A DNA stretch of 64,000 nt from Macrolepiota albuminosa (Eukaryota; Basidiomycota; Agaricomycetes; Agaricales; Agaricaceae), in NCBI GenBank assembly GCA_027475525.1, contig JAMWFC010000117.1:854183-918182 (forward strand), written 5' to 3'. Below the pieces are notes generated by a model. The model saw only the letters and a program-made list of their open reading frames with translations, did no database searches and had not been told where the DNA came from. Of this stretch, positions 27,866 through 39,755 are shown piece by piece. The position numbers and the translations under genes are program-made. The stretch's first letter is position 1. Each line of letters begins with the position of its first letter.

Positions 27866-29556
27866 GGCCGCGAAGAGACAGTTTTGACTTTCGATAATTA
27901 TTATTTTCAGTATGTGATGTGATGAATTTTTTAAGCCTTTTCCAGGTATATCTCCGATGAGCTAACCGGATTAAGACTTCCTGACCAAGTTCATGGCGAG
28001 CGGTTTGTTCTTCCTCGTTCCTTCATATGGCTCAACTGGTCCTTTATATGCTTGTGTCTTTGTTTTACATCGCTTCAAATGCTGTCTCGCACTCCTAAAG
28101 CCTAGTCCTGAGGCCTTCCCAGCAACCCACGTCCATGTTCCCGTCTTTGAGTGCGCTTCAGTATACCATCATTCAGCAGTGCACTGTTACAAGATCCCTG
28201 CTCTGCCGATCGTCTTAAATTCTCTCGTACCTTCCCTTCTCAGTCTCGTCATGGTTTGAAAGAAGACAAAGTTACGTGCTGTGGCACATTCAACTTACAA
28301 GTCTGATGACTCTGCCTCTTGTACCACATACTCTGTCTGAACGAATGAATCTTGACGGTGACTATGTCTTCTCGCTTGGGGATCCGGTAAACTTACTGTA
28401 GATGTAGGTAAAGTTTGAGCTGCTGATATCAAAACACTTGTATTTGCAGGGAAAGGTAACTTTACATTTTCCGGTATATGTACATTCTGAGACGCCATAT
28501 AGACTGGTCGGGAATCACGCGTCACGTCTCACTCACATCATTGAAACGTATCATTTTGAGAAAAAACTCGCGGTCTCACTGATCTTCCTTCTTGGATGTT
28601 CATGAGAGTGAACGTCGTCGTCTCGCGAACCTCAATGCACCCAGTCGCGATAACGATGGTAGTTATCAACTGCCGTTGATCAACAAGATGCCCAAAATGT
28701 ATAAATGATGCTTACCGACCGGAAACTACCGAGTTCATCCCAGATGATCCCAATGATCTGTCACCGCGAATGTTCTCGTGAAACAGGTCAACTTGGGACG
28801 AATGTGTTTCAAGGTCACTTAGAGTGTAGGTGTAACCTAGCGACCGCCGCGTGTGGTCTGACATCTGTCCCTCGACGTAAAAGATACGGGATCAATGATG
28901 CGTTGGAAGATGACAGATAAATGGATGCACCGTATCACACTGACATAATATATCTGTATATACGGTTAGTTTTTTTCACTTGGAAACGTGTAATTTATAC
29001 ATATTATCAGCACTGACTTATTACTAGCTATATCCAATTGGAGTGGAATGGTTTTGGGGATGCTGTAATTTGATATAGCTCACCGAAGTTGCTTGTCGCC
29101 TGGCTGATACCTGATACAGTGATGGAAGGTTGATCGCGCCGTGCTTGAAAAGGAAGGTCTGGCACAGAATACATTGACATCTTGATCAATTGCACAACAG
29201 AGTTGTCCGAGCTGTCCATATCTGATGACTGTTTCCATGGGGTTTGATTTCCATGTACGCTTTAAAGCTCATAGATCAGCCCATTCTCTTTCCTTTGTCT
29301 TCATTTCTTTTTGTTCGTTTTTCCCTTTCCTTTCGTTCTCTCTTTCTCAATCGAGTTTGAGTTGATTCTCACTAGTTCGATTTTCGTTCGAGGTGAGAAT
29401 AGCAGTGTTCAGTTTCGTTCTCATCTCACTTATCCGCTTGCTCAGATCATTATCCTCTTTGAAAGAGTATCTGCAGCAAATCCTTCCGAGAGGGTTCATT
29501 AGTTTACAGTACAACGACACCCAGGCTCTACGGTCTTTACCTTCGTGTTCTAAGAA
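27866..29556. other. long intergenic region, no firm gene
   Basis: About 1.7 kb between the SQR start (-) and the cupredoxin start (+). One weak minus-strand candidate (28295-28495) is listed separately. Pyrimidine-rich sequence at 29280-29350 precedes the cupredoxin gene and may belong to its core promoter. Confidence 0.5.
28295..28495 (-). CDS. possible small protein, unknown
   Basis: A short minus-strand frame starts MASQNVHIPENVKLPFPANT and ends QTEYVVQEAESSDL. A GTAAGT donor lies at its end, so a further exon is possible. I recognise no family. The composition looks protein-like, but a chance ORF cannot be excluded. Confidence 0.3.
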   Translation of the reverse strand, partial: ASQNVHIPENVKLPFPANTSVLISAAQTLPTSTVSLPDPQARRHSHRQDSFVQTEYVVQEAESSDL

Positions 29557-31112
29557 ATGGTTATCATTACTCCCTTCCTCGGTGCTACCCTCCTCATCTC
29601 CGGCATGGCTTCTGCTCTCCCCGCCGGTGATGGAGGGAGTGTTGCCTCGTGAGTTTACTTAACGATCCCTTCAGTCCTTTGTTGAAGTGGTTTTACAGCC
29701 AATCGACTACTGCTACCGCTACTGTTGCGACTGATGCGTCTAGCAATGGCTATAGCTCTGTTGCTGCCTATGGTTCCAGTTCAGATTCTTCGTACGGTTC
29801 CTACGGTTCGGATAGCAATGGTTATAGCTCTGTTGCTGCATATGGTTCCAGTTCAGATTCTTCCTACGGTTCCTACGGTGCAGATTCATATAGTAGTGCC
29901 AGTACACTTGCAGCTTCAACTTCCTCGGCTGCCTGGTCTTACTCCACACCTCTATATGGGTCCGGAGCTTCCAGTTGGGGGGGATCTGGTTACGATAGCT
30001 GCGTTGCCCGTAAGAGATAACCAGATCTATCCATATGTTTTATATAATTGTTCTGTTCTTTCTTGCAGAATGTCTCTCTCAATACGGTACTCCTGATTCA
30101 GCGTACATGCCGACTTCCACCACTCAGGACGAGGGAAGCACTGGCACCGGCGCCACCCACACTATCATTGTTGCACCCAGTCAAGGCGTCCTCCGTTACG
30201 TTCCCTTTGCCGTGAATGCCTCAGTCGGAGATACTATCAAGTTCATGTGGGGCGCTGACAACCACACCGTTACTAAGTCATCGCAACTTACTCCTTGCAA
30301 CAAGACAAGCGATGCTTTGTTTGCCTCAGGTACCCAAAACAAGGGCTTCGTTTGTATGTCACCTATGCAATTTTCCTCTTTTTTATCAGCTTATTCCTTC
30401 TCCACAGTCACACAGGCTGTTAATGACACAAACCCTGTTTTCTTCTACTGTGGCACCCCCGGTCACTGTCAACAGGGGATGTTTGGTATCATGTACGTGT
30501 CACTCGCCCTCGTTAAAATGCTCTTCTATTCAAAACGCCGCAATTTTAGTAACCCTCCGAATGACTTTGGTTCCGCAACGTCTGTGTCTGCATCGATGCA
30601 GTCTATTGGTGCCAACGTAAGGTTTTTGTTATACGACCTTCTCTTCTTCCTGAAGTTGTTTTCAGAATTCCAACATTGCTGCCTATGCCTCTTACACCTC
30701 CAACAAAACTACTAACAGCCTGGCTGCGTCCAAGTGGGGAGGTAGCATCAATCTCTCTGCTCTCCCTGAATGGGCTCATGCCGCTGTTGCTGAGAATGTG
30801 CTGTACACCCGCAACTTCCTTGCATCTAATCCCGAAGTTCTCAAGGAAGATGGCACAATTGATCTCAGTAGTGCTGCTTCCACGCCTCTCATGATTCCTC
30901 AGGATGTCGGCGCTGATCTCAACAATCTCAACAATCTCGACAATACCAACAATGTTAACAGTACCGTCGTTGTCTCTTCTTCGACAGGGACTTCAAGTGC
31001 CACAAGTGAGCCCGCTGCCACCAGCCAGACAACAAATAGTGCAAGTTCCTTAGCATTACCAAGAGCCCTCGTCACCATTTTCATTGTTGTGGCAACCTTC
31101 TTGACTTTGTAG
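29557..31112 (+). CDS. secreted GPI-anchored cupredoxin (extracellular Ser-rich protein)
   Basis: The start at 29557 gives MVITPFLGATLLISGMASAL, a signal peptide. After one intron a Ser/Tyr/Gly-rich spacer carries two 24-residue repeats. The plastocyanin-like domain follows (THTIIVAPSQGVLRYVPFAV, VGDTIKFMWGADNHTVTKSS). Its type 1 copper ligands are visible: His in NHTV, then Cys, His and Met in FYCGTPGHCQQGM. The C-terminus is Ser/Thr-rich and ends with the hydrophobic tail ALVTIFIVVATFLTL, the pattern of a GPI signal. Such proteins sit on fungal cell walls; the exact role is not known. Five or six introns. The copper site looks intact. Confidence 0.85.
29742..29885 (+). repeat. two tandem 72-bp coding repeats (24 residues each)
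   Basis: Bases 29742-29813 and 29814-29885 encode near-identical units beginning SNGYSSVAAYGSSSDSSYGS. They differ at a few, mostly silent, positions and keep the frame. That distinguishes them from the exact 77-bp duplications elsewhere and supports a natural repeat. Confidence 0.9.
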
Positions 31113-31386
31113 AGAGAAACTACTCATTGAGAGATTTGGTGTCAATGACCGAAATGTGTCTAGTATCATGCGACATCTTGCGTAAAATATAAACAGCATA
31201 TAGCACCCTTTCCAGGAACCACTTTTTGTTGTTGGGCTTAACTTAATTGCTTTTCCGTTTTGCTGGTTTTCCTTCCTCCCAGAAGATACACAGTGTTTTG
31301 TTGAGCATCCGCAGAATGCTCTTCCAATTTGACACCCTTGTGACTGAACACCGGGATATATAAGAACATACAAGACGGTCAGGATT

Positions 31387-32546
31387 TTAGAGACCAAAAA
31401 TATCATCAATCTCATCCTTGACCCTTTTCGCCCTTTTCTTCACTTTGCGGTCGCTATCTTTTAGCTCCAAAGTGGCATAGGAAGGATTTTCATGTTGAAT
31501 GATTGTACGTGCCGGCGCTGGAAGGGTATGATGTAAAAAGGCTTGCATCGTAGCCTTGAGTGTTAAACATACCATTTACTTTTAAATTTGTTACGTTTAC
31601 ATCAGTCTCTGGTTCAAGCATTTTTGGATCCAACGAGCTCTTGAGTACGTAACTATCCACCTTGTCGCCCTCCCTAACTTCAACGCTCGAAAACAAAAGA
31701 ACGGGATCTTCTTGTTGAATATTAGGCGGCTTACCGCAAAGTGTTGTGTCAACATGTTCAGAGCTATAGAAAATAAAACATACAAGTAATAAATCAAGAA
31801 TATGTCTTGTGATACCCAGAATGGATTGTACAGTGGACTTTAGAGATTGACAGACCATCCTTATGCGCGATACAACGGCAACAAGAGTTAGGAGCAGTTG
31901 AAGAAACGCTCCAGATTGCATTGCAAGCGTAAAGGACCTAAAGGCGATGAAGAACAAAGGAAAAACACTCAACGCTACCACCTACCTGTAAGCCTCTAAT
32001 AGTCTTTCTTGCATCTGTCACACAAAGTCAAGGTAATCCTCAAATGAGAAAGGAATGTCCACACCTTTGTGACCAACGTGAAACACATATTTAATTTTTG
32101 AGCGACCCAAGTGACAAAGGGACGGTCAGGAAAGTGCGTCCAAGAGCCTTTCGTCACCCTCTGTCTTGTAAAGATATGTGGGCATAAGGAAAAGAGTTGT
32201 AGGAAAGCACTTGCTCAAATACTAGTACTCCATCGCTGAAAAAGGACTTCCGTAATAGGTCCACAGCTTGGTCTATGTGTATCTCGTTCAAACGCTGGCA
32301 GAAACGTCGAGTCTCTGAAACACGCCTCCAGAAAAGAGACAGACGATGCTGATTTTTCCCCTTGTAATACAGTCTCTCGACGATCTTGTGTTCGTCTCGA
32401 AACGCGTCAAGAGCTTGAGTGAGATGACGTGAAAAGACCTTAAGAGCTTTAAGATGTGAGTCAATGAAGGATTGATGATTTTTTCCTAGAAAACGTCTTT
32501 CCAATGACGAAGAGCAAGGAGCCTCAGTATTTCTTCTCTTCAGCAT
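31387..32546 (-). CDS. nucleolar protein with NEPRO/Rmp1-like N-terminal domain
   Basis: The start at 32546 gives MLKRRNTEAPCSSSLERRFL. The key block is VERLYYKGKNQHRLSLFWRR followed by VSETRRFCQRLNEI, which resembles the KNQHR-type helix of the NEPRO_N domain and of the RNase MRP subunit Rmp1. Later exons begin MQERLLEAYR and continue FTLAMQSGAFLQLLLTLVAV. The C-terminus is Lys/Arg-rich and acidic, KKRAKRVKDEIDDIFGL, a tail type common in nucleolar RNA-processing proteins. I infer a role in RNase MRP or rRNA processing. Four or five exons; the middle splice sites are uncertain. Confidence 0.55.
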
Positions 32547-32876
32547 GAGATGAATATGTTTTGTTTACATAATTTATAATTTATTAAGAATCACGGTGTG
32601 ACGTGAGCCAGCCGGATTAGGCTAGAGTCACGGCACACTCTGATTGAGTCTCGCGTTGTGAACTGTTGTAGTCCTCGTATTTCGAGAAGCTACCTAACTA
32701 CAACATAAGTTCTGGTATATGAAGGATAACTAAGCGGTTGTTAAGGAAAGTGATGTAAAGGAAATCATAACATATGAGTATAGGGGTCACGTAGTCACGG
32801 AACCGCTACACATCGCTTACGTGGTATAAGATGCTCACGCCTTTCCACAACTTGTCAACTTATTATCACTGCACCA
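32547..32876. other. divergent promoter region
   Basis: 330 bp between the NEPRO-like gene (-) and AP-1 beta (+). AT-rich; no ORF of note. Confidence 0.6.
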
Positions 32877-35523
32877 ATGTCACAGCCAGGCCAAGATGCT
32901 AAATTCTTTCAAAGGGGAAAGATAGAGGTCAGCCTTTTCAGTTGCTTCACTTTTCCTCGGTTCAATATCATTATCGCAGGAACTTCGTTCAGTATTACAG
33001 GCTGCAGAGATTAAAGACAAGAAATTCTTGAAGAGAAAGACGGCGCTTAAGAAAATTGTTGCAAATATCACGATGGGCAATGATAGTTGGTACAATTTAC
33101 CCTTCCTAAGAGGAAGATCGAGTGATTGTTGATATGACCTTGTCTTGAGTGTCACCCTTATTTACTGATGTGGTACAATGCCTCGGAACTCCACTATTGG
33201 AGATTAAGAAGAGTGAGTTCCTAACTGTGTATTCTACGTTTTACTCATCTTTTTACAGTGGTTTACCTTTTCCTTGTCAGTTACGGTAAATCGAAACCAG
33301 ACCAGATACATCTTGTCATCCCAAATTTCCTCGCGGTGAGCCAAAAGAATTGAATCACTAATATTGACCTTCCATTTAAACTCTCTACAAGGACTGCAGT
33401 GACCGAAATCCTCTCATTCGCGCCCTCGCCATTCGTACTATGTCTTATATTCCTATTCCCGTTGTCACCGACTCATTGATTGAGCCACTGCGACATTGTC
33501 TAAAGGATCGGGATCCCTATGTTCGCAAAACAGCGGCGATTTGTGTAGCCAAGCTATATACGGCTGATCCACGAAGGGCAGAAAAGGCTGGATTTGTTGA
33601 GATGCTACGGGACCTTATGTTGGACGGCAACGCTACGGTTGTCGCAAATGCTGTCGCTGCACTCTCAGAAATTGGTGATAGACAAGATGGGGTTATCTTC
33701 AAGCTCAACCTTGCCACAGCAAACAAACTCCTTGCAGCACTCGGTGAGAGTTCGGAGTATGTTATCACCTTTCACTTGAGTTTCCTCTGGCTGATACATC
33801 TGGAGGTGGGGGCAAATCTACATCTTGGACACCTTATTACGTTATGTGCCAGAAAAGCATGCGGATGCAGAACTTATGGCGGAAAGAATTATCATTCAAC
33901 TCCAGCACGCAAATTCTGCCGTCGTCTTAACCACGATTAAAGCACTTCTCTATCTCATGAACTACATGGAGAACAGAAAACTCATAGATTATTGTTGCAA
34001 GAAAATGGGGCCACCTCTCGGCGAGTCTGCTCAAGATTGATGAAGTGGAGGACCCTAATACATCCCCTATAGTGACGCTTCTGTCTTCCGGTCCCGAAGT
34101 TCAATATGTCGCATTGCGAAACATCCTTCTTATCATTCAACGACGCCCAGCTGTCTTAAAGAACGACGTCAAGGTTTTCTTCTGCAAGTATAATGACCCG
34201 ATCTACGTCAAACTTGCTAAATTGGAGATTATGTATCGCCTGGCACGTGCAGAAAACGCAAACGAAGTGTTGACTGAACTGGAAGAGTGTGTGCCTTTAT
34301 TTGGTGCTTCTCATATCGTACGACTCTGAAGATAGGTATGCATCCGAAGTCGACATCGATTTTGTCAGAAAGGCGGTTCGTTCCATAGGTCGTCTCGCAA
34401 TCAAAGTGGAAGCCGGCGCAGATAAATGTATTCAAGTGCTGCTCAGCCTTATTGACACTAAGGTGTCCTACGTCGTTCAAGAGGCAGTAATCGTTATCAA
34501 AGATATTTTCAGGCGCTATCCGGGTAAATATGAAGGCATAATTCCGAAACTTTGCGAAAATCTTGATCTCTTAGATGAACCTGAATCAAAGGCTGCGATG
34601 GTGTGGATCTTGGGTCAATTTTCAAACAGAATTGACAATGCAGATGAACTCCTTGATGACTTACTATACACTTTCTTGGATGAAAGCGTCGAGGTATGTA
34701 TTCTATCGTAACATCTTCCAATGTCTTGACCATTTATTCCCACTTAGGTGCAACTTGCCCTTCTGACCGCAGCAGTCAAGCTTTTCATCTACAAATCGGA
34801 CTTAGATTCAACAAAAACACTTGTACATAAAGTACTGAAGTGGGCAACCGAAAATGTTGATAATCCTGATCTACGCGACAGAGGATTTATGTACTGGCGG
34901 ATGCTTGCGGTAAATCCGAGTGTCGCTAGTTCAATAGTTCTCGCAGAAAAGCCTGCTATCACCACAGATTCCGACCGCATGGACAGAGGTGCTTTGGACC
35001 AGCTTTTATTACACACCGGTACATTAGGCAGTATATACCACAAAAATCCCGAAGTAAGTACTTCGCTCAACATGTCTACTGTTCAATTTTTGACTGACCA
35101 TCTATTTAGACCTTCATTCGTAATGCAGCTGGAAAAGCACTCATAGACAGTCCGGCACTCAACCCTAGTTCCCGTGCTGCATTGGTCCCACTCCCTCGCC
35201 CACAACTCCCGCCAACTACAATCAACGTGCCAGGACCAGGACCAACAGAACCACAGACTAGAAGTACTGCTAATAACGCAGATCTCGTCACGAAACCAGC
35301 TCCTATAATACCTTTTTCATCTGCGATTCCCAACACTACTCATTCCATTTCTGGACATGAAGGCGACGATGACGAAGACGATGGACCCCCCTCCACTGCT
35401 GCCGATCCATATTCCAATCTGGACGGTGCTTTTGGAAACTATTTACAGGAGGTGCCACGTCCCATCAATACTGGGAATCAACAAGCCAATCGACATGCGG
35501 ATCTGGACGATTTATTGTTTTAG
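32877..35523 (+). CDS. APL2: AP-1 adaptor complex subunit beta
   Basis: Beta adaptin of the clathrin adaptor for trans-Golgi/endosome sorting. The start at 32877 gives [17 protein letters not shown]. Further exons give [40 protein letters not shown], and [19 protein letters not shown], the standard beta-adaptin trunk opening. HEAT-like trunk repeats follow ([58 protein letters not shown]) and a Pro-rich hinge ending ADLDDLLF at 35523. There is no long ear domain. Assignment to AP-1 rather than AP-2 rests on overall resemblance and is less certain. The intron at 34021-34072 is GC-AG. The stop lies only 37 bp from that of the convergent OTU gene. Confidence 0.87.
34021..34072 (+). other. GC-AG intron in AP-1 beta gene
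   Basis: The 52-nt segment begins GCGAGT and ends CTATAG. Removing it joins CCKKMGPPL to [17 protein letters not shown]. Read-through meets a stop at once, and no nearby GT restores the frame. Confidence 0.85.
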
Positions 35524-35560
35524 CTATACTCTTGTGATTTGGGGACAATTGGCACTATTA

Positions 35561-36577
35561 TCAACTTGAGAGCATGGCTTGCACTTTGTGAGAAAGCTGC
35601 GAAAATGTATTTTCTGGTCGTAATGAGTTGTAATGCTGAAAGATCCGTGAGCTGGGTATGTCAGTCACTAAACTCTGACGAACCTCGCCGAGTCCATACA
35701 TCCTCCGATGGTAACTAATACGAACAACTCGTCCATCATTGTCTGCACCACCCGTATTTTCAGGATTGTGGATGACAATGGATGGACGGCCGCCTTGAAC
35801 AACATGAATGGGTACGTTGTATGTTCGACTCAGAGCCAAGATTTCAGGTTCACCGCCCCACTCTGCTGTATCGCGTATGCTAGTACAATACCGTACAAAT
35901 CCTTCAGGGGTCATCATTCCTGAATCAGACAAGTCTTCAGAGGTAGAGGCCTCGAGAAACGGTAAGAAGTCATCCTGATGTGATAACATATATGACGAAG
36001 CGGCATGGCGGACGACGACGTAGTTCGCTTGGGAGACGGGCAAAATTCCGAGAAGCAGTAATTGATCTGCGATGGCAGAGTAAAGGCAGTGACCATCGGG
36101 ATCGACCTTGGTGGCTCGTCAAGATTTAAAGGACAGGGAGAGGACGGAGACTAACTTGGTGCACCTGTAGCAGTTGCTCCTGACATATTCTTTCGATATC
36201 CCTTTGTTCATCTTCCATTTCCTTCTTCAGCCTGGCTTCTGTTTCAGGATCAAGCGTAGACTGTGCTCGTTCAAGCGCAGCAGCTTTTCGAGCCTAAGAA
36301 CCAGTACACTTGAAATTGGGGGAAAACGTGGAAAATATGGCTAGGCACATACCTGCCGCGCTTGAAATCGACTTTTGGCATCCTGTTTCGAGCGTATAAT
36401 CATTTTTTCAGCCTCAGCTTGAGCCCCGTTGATGACAGTGGCTTGGAGAGCCTGATCTCGTGAATCAAGCTGGGCGAACAGCTCGTCCATGAGGTCGTCC
36501 TCGTCCACGTGTGGGGTTGAATCAGCTTGCAACAAAGGGAGCCCCCTTTTCTGTCTAGTCTTCTTTGACTTACCCAT
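35561..36577 (-). CDS. OTU2: OTU-domain cysteine protease (OTUD6-like deubiquitinase)
   Basis: The start at 36577 gives MGKSKKTRQKRGLPLLQADS, the basic N-terminus typical of OTUD6/Otu2. A coiled-coil-like charged segment follows (LKKEMEDEQRDIERICQEQL). The OTU domain has the catalytic Asp and Cys in VDPDGHCLYSAIADQLLLLG and the His near the end in YGLGE|HYNSLRP, rejoined across a short intron. The stop is at 35561. The family cleaves ubiquitin chains and, in yeast Otu2, acts on ribosomal ubiquitin. Catalytic residues are present. It is divergent from the armadillo-protein gene, 219 bp away. Confidence 0.85.
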
Positions 36578-36796
36578 TCGCAACTCGAAGCAGATGATGT
36601 TTTGATTTTAGGAAGTTTTACACTGCCACTACTTGATCAATTATCGAATTGATTATTTGTTATTATCGGAAGAACCATCTGCATCACTCCCCAACTCGCA
36701 TATACATATCTTCACTCCCTTTAATCCTACTTTACATCTGCTTCGTCACTATAGCCCTTCATCAGCATTCATTTGCTACTCTCTTGGAAAGTACCA

Positions 36797-39516
36797 ATGA
36801 CGAACTCGACGACAGATCTTGTGGCGTTAGAACAGCGCTTGTCTGTTATCCTAAGCGATTTACGCGCATTCGATTCTGTCACATCGTGGCAGGAAGTTGA
36901 AGTCATCTCGCAGACGTTGGCGAACAGTTTGCGTATAAAAGACGGTCCAGGCAAGGAAGAGTTCAAGGTCTGTAGATGCCGCTCGACATCTGATGCATTA
37001 TCGTAGTCGACAGCCACTCAATCCTTGGAGAAACGGCTCTTCCACGTACTTTAGCGGCTTTGCTCGCCCTAGCATTGCATGGATCTTCAACTCCTGATGA
37101 TCAATATACGTCTGTAGTATTTCAACTGTTGAGGGTGGCGGCCAATCTTTGCATGGATCATGGTGCGTAGATATTTCCCAAGAAAAACAGAAGGGTAATT
37201 GCTCTTAGATGAAAATCGCGGCCGTCTCCTTGAATCAGGCTTTCCTCAAGCTATTGTGTCTCTCCTCGAAGGATACGCAGAGAATCTACCTCCACCTTCC
37301 CACACTCGGTCTCTCGAACTCTCCATACCTCATCTAAGGGTCATAAAGACTTCCATCGGTGCACTCTTAAATGCAAGTATCGGTTACGGTGCGAGCAGTC
37401 CTTTCCTGACGTTGATGTTTCTCTGATTGTTCCTAGAACCTGTCCAATTTCGCCTTATATCCCTTGAAGCCCCCTTGACAATACTCAAGCTGTCAACTGC
37501 AATATACCCCACAGGATATTGGTACAGCGTAAAAACAAAGGGCCCTCGTCTTGCTGTCGGCGATGAAGATGAGTGGACCTTACGAAGCAGTCTCTCCAAC
37601 TGGGCATGGCTGGCTATATCTGAGCTCAAGGATGTTAAGGATGACAGTGAGTGTAACAAGCCGAGTAGCCTTTCACATGTTGATATACAATAGCACTCCC
37701 CATCTTAACCCCAGATTTCTTGCCCTTACTTGTTCAGCATCTCTCTGCGTTCCTTCCAGACTCATCGGATCCTCAACCATTGTTTGACCAAGGTTCAGAA
37801 CTTCTGAATAGTCTAATTGAAGCCGATCTTGAGAACCTCACCGAGTCGTGCATGTTGATTGAATCTTTGGCTCTCGATGTTGATGATATCAGGGTCTCCC
37901 TTGCGCGCGGATCCCAATCTCCGACGGAGCATAATGATATACCTTGTCTTTCTGTCATACTTGATTTCATTGAACAGGCCAGCTACCCGACCTCCTGGAC
38001 TTACGCTGCTCTTGACGAAACAGACCGGAAACACAAGGAAAAAACATTTAACATCTGCAAAGCTGCGCTTATCAAGGCTGTTGTGGAAGTAGCTGGTGAA
38101 GATAGAAATGCAGATATTCTTTGGGATAGCTCTAAATCCGAAATTCCGGGTGGTAATTTCGTCCATAAGATGGTGGACTGGCTCAAACGCTATGTAAAAG
38201 ACCTGGATAACACAACGCCGGAGCACTTTTCCAGCACACAATCCATATTTGATAGGGAAGACATGGTCATTTGCGCTTCTCTCTCGCTGGGAAATCTTGC
38301 GAGACAAGGTCAGAGTTTCAAACCTTCGGAGACTGGTGTACTCATTCAGTCATGCTAGAGGGGAAATGCGCAATGCTTGTTTCCCCTCCCTATTCGTTGG
38401 TCCCAATTCTTACGTCACATCACCTTTTGTCACCATCCACGGACATTAAAGTCAAACACGGTGTTCTGGGTCTTCTTAAACACCTCGCACAGGCGCCCCC
38501 CTCGTCAACGGTTATACATAATGCATTAGGGGAAGCAGAAATAATTCGAAAGATTGCTGAAAGCGGAGTGTGGGATGAGAAAGGAGATGCGATGGCTGAT
38601 GTAGTCCAGCTAAGCGCTATTGGAGTGGTCAAACATTTGGCCAGTGTAAACGGTATCACTAAGTCTTTGTCCGCCAGGCCGATCGCTCATATTCTATGTA
38701 GTCGAACATGTATATGCGCTTGTCTTACCTTCTCCTCAATCTCCCGAACTTCCGACAGGCCTGACTCAAATTCTTGCCTTAGTTAAGCGCTCGGACTCGG
38801 TCCCAATCAAAAGTGAAGGAAGTCGTGTTCTAGTGAACATCGTAAGAACGCTCTGGGGAAGCAAACTTTTCACTACTAATTCCGATGCGGCGGCCATTGG
38901 AAACGTGGATAGAGATGCACAGGAGAAGCAAAAGAAGCACAAAGTTGCCCTTCGTACTGTTATTACGCCTGATAGTGCCTTAGTCCTGACTAGGCTCGTC
39001 GGAGCAAGCGGAAAGTATCCACTTCTGGTCAACGAAGGACTTGTAGCACTTACTATGTTCAGTATTTCCAAGGAAGGCGGTGCGTCAACTTTCATCATGC
39101 TATAACTTTTAGATTCATTTCCATCACTAGCGTCGCTTGTATTGGATGTTCTTACAACTCCACTGGGCTTAGAGTCGCCTCTTAATTCCCCCATCGATCT
39201 GATGTCTCCACTGACGACCAGCGATCTGAGTGTATCCTCATCGTCTAGAACTCGTGTTAACTTGAATTCACCTCGCCATCCGCTCGATATGCTCATATTT
39301 ACTCTGAAAAACGTCGACAATCCTGCAAACTTTCCTACCGAAGTGCGGGCGAACGTTTGCTCGTTCTTCACGCAACTCACTAAACATACACACGGGGATA
39401 AGCTTGAACAGGTGAAGGAGGCTGTGCGGCCCGTTCTAGAAAGTCTACTTGTATCCTCGGCCGTCGAAGAAAGATTGGGAAATGCTCTACGTCGCCTGTA
39501 CGAAGCATGGTCATGA
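36797..39516 (+). CDS. armadillo-repeat protein similar to SmgGDS (RAP1GDS1)
   Basis: The start at 36797 gives MTNSTTDLVALEQRLSVILS. An intron near 36972-37005 leads to VFDSHSILGETALPRTLAAL. The rest is alpha-helical with armadillo-like repeats (VVFQLLRVAANLCMDH; VICASLSLGNLARQ; HGVLGLLKHLAQAPPSST; VVQLSAIGVVKHLASVN; NEGLVALTMFSISKEG) and ends ERLGNALRRLYEAWS at 39516. SmgGDS proteins bind small GTPases with C-terminal prenyl groups; that role here is an inference from overall resemblance. About seven introns. Confidence 0.65.
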
Positions 39517-39755
39517 ATTCTTGGCTCAATTATTGATTATTAGATGATTTTTGTGACTCTTGGATATTTTCCTAGTCTCGTCCTTATCTTATACCTACTT
39601 CTTCCTGCTGACTTGTCAAACATAGCCATTTTTCTCACGGTCAGTTCAACGCATGAATGCGAGCGTGTCCAAAGTCGGCTCAAAAAAAGGAAAAGGAATT
39701 CAGCCGGCGCATGCTTATATATTGATGTATATACATACTTTGAATTGCTGCCACC

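Noticed and set aside
27993..28259. Plus-strand ORF of 88 codons in the SQR-cupredoxin spacer
   Set aside because: No recognisable motif, no consistent splice context, and composition like random translation.
26101..31112. A sulfide/copper metabolic gene cluster (SQR next to cupredoxin)
   Set aside because: The genes are 1.7 kb apart with separate promoters and no third related gene; proximity alone is weak evidence.
32880..33155. Minus-strand ORF of 91 codons with an apparent membrane helix
   Set aside because: It is the antisense shadow of the first exons of AP-1 beta, whose conserved N-terminus reads on the plus strand across this segment.
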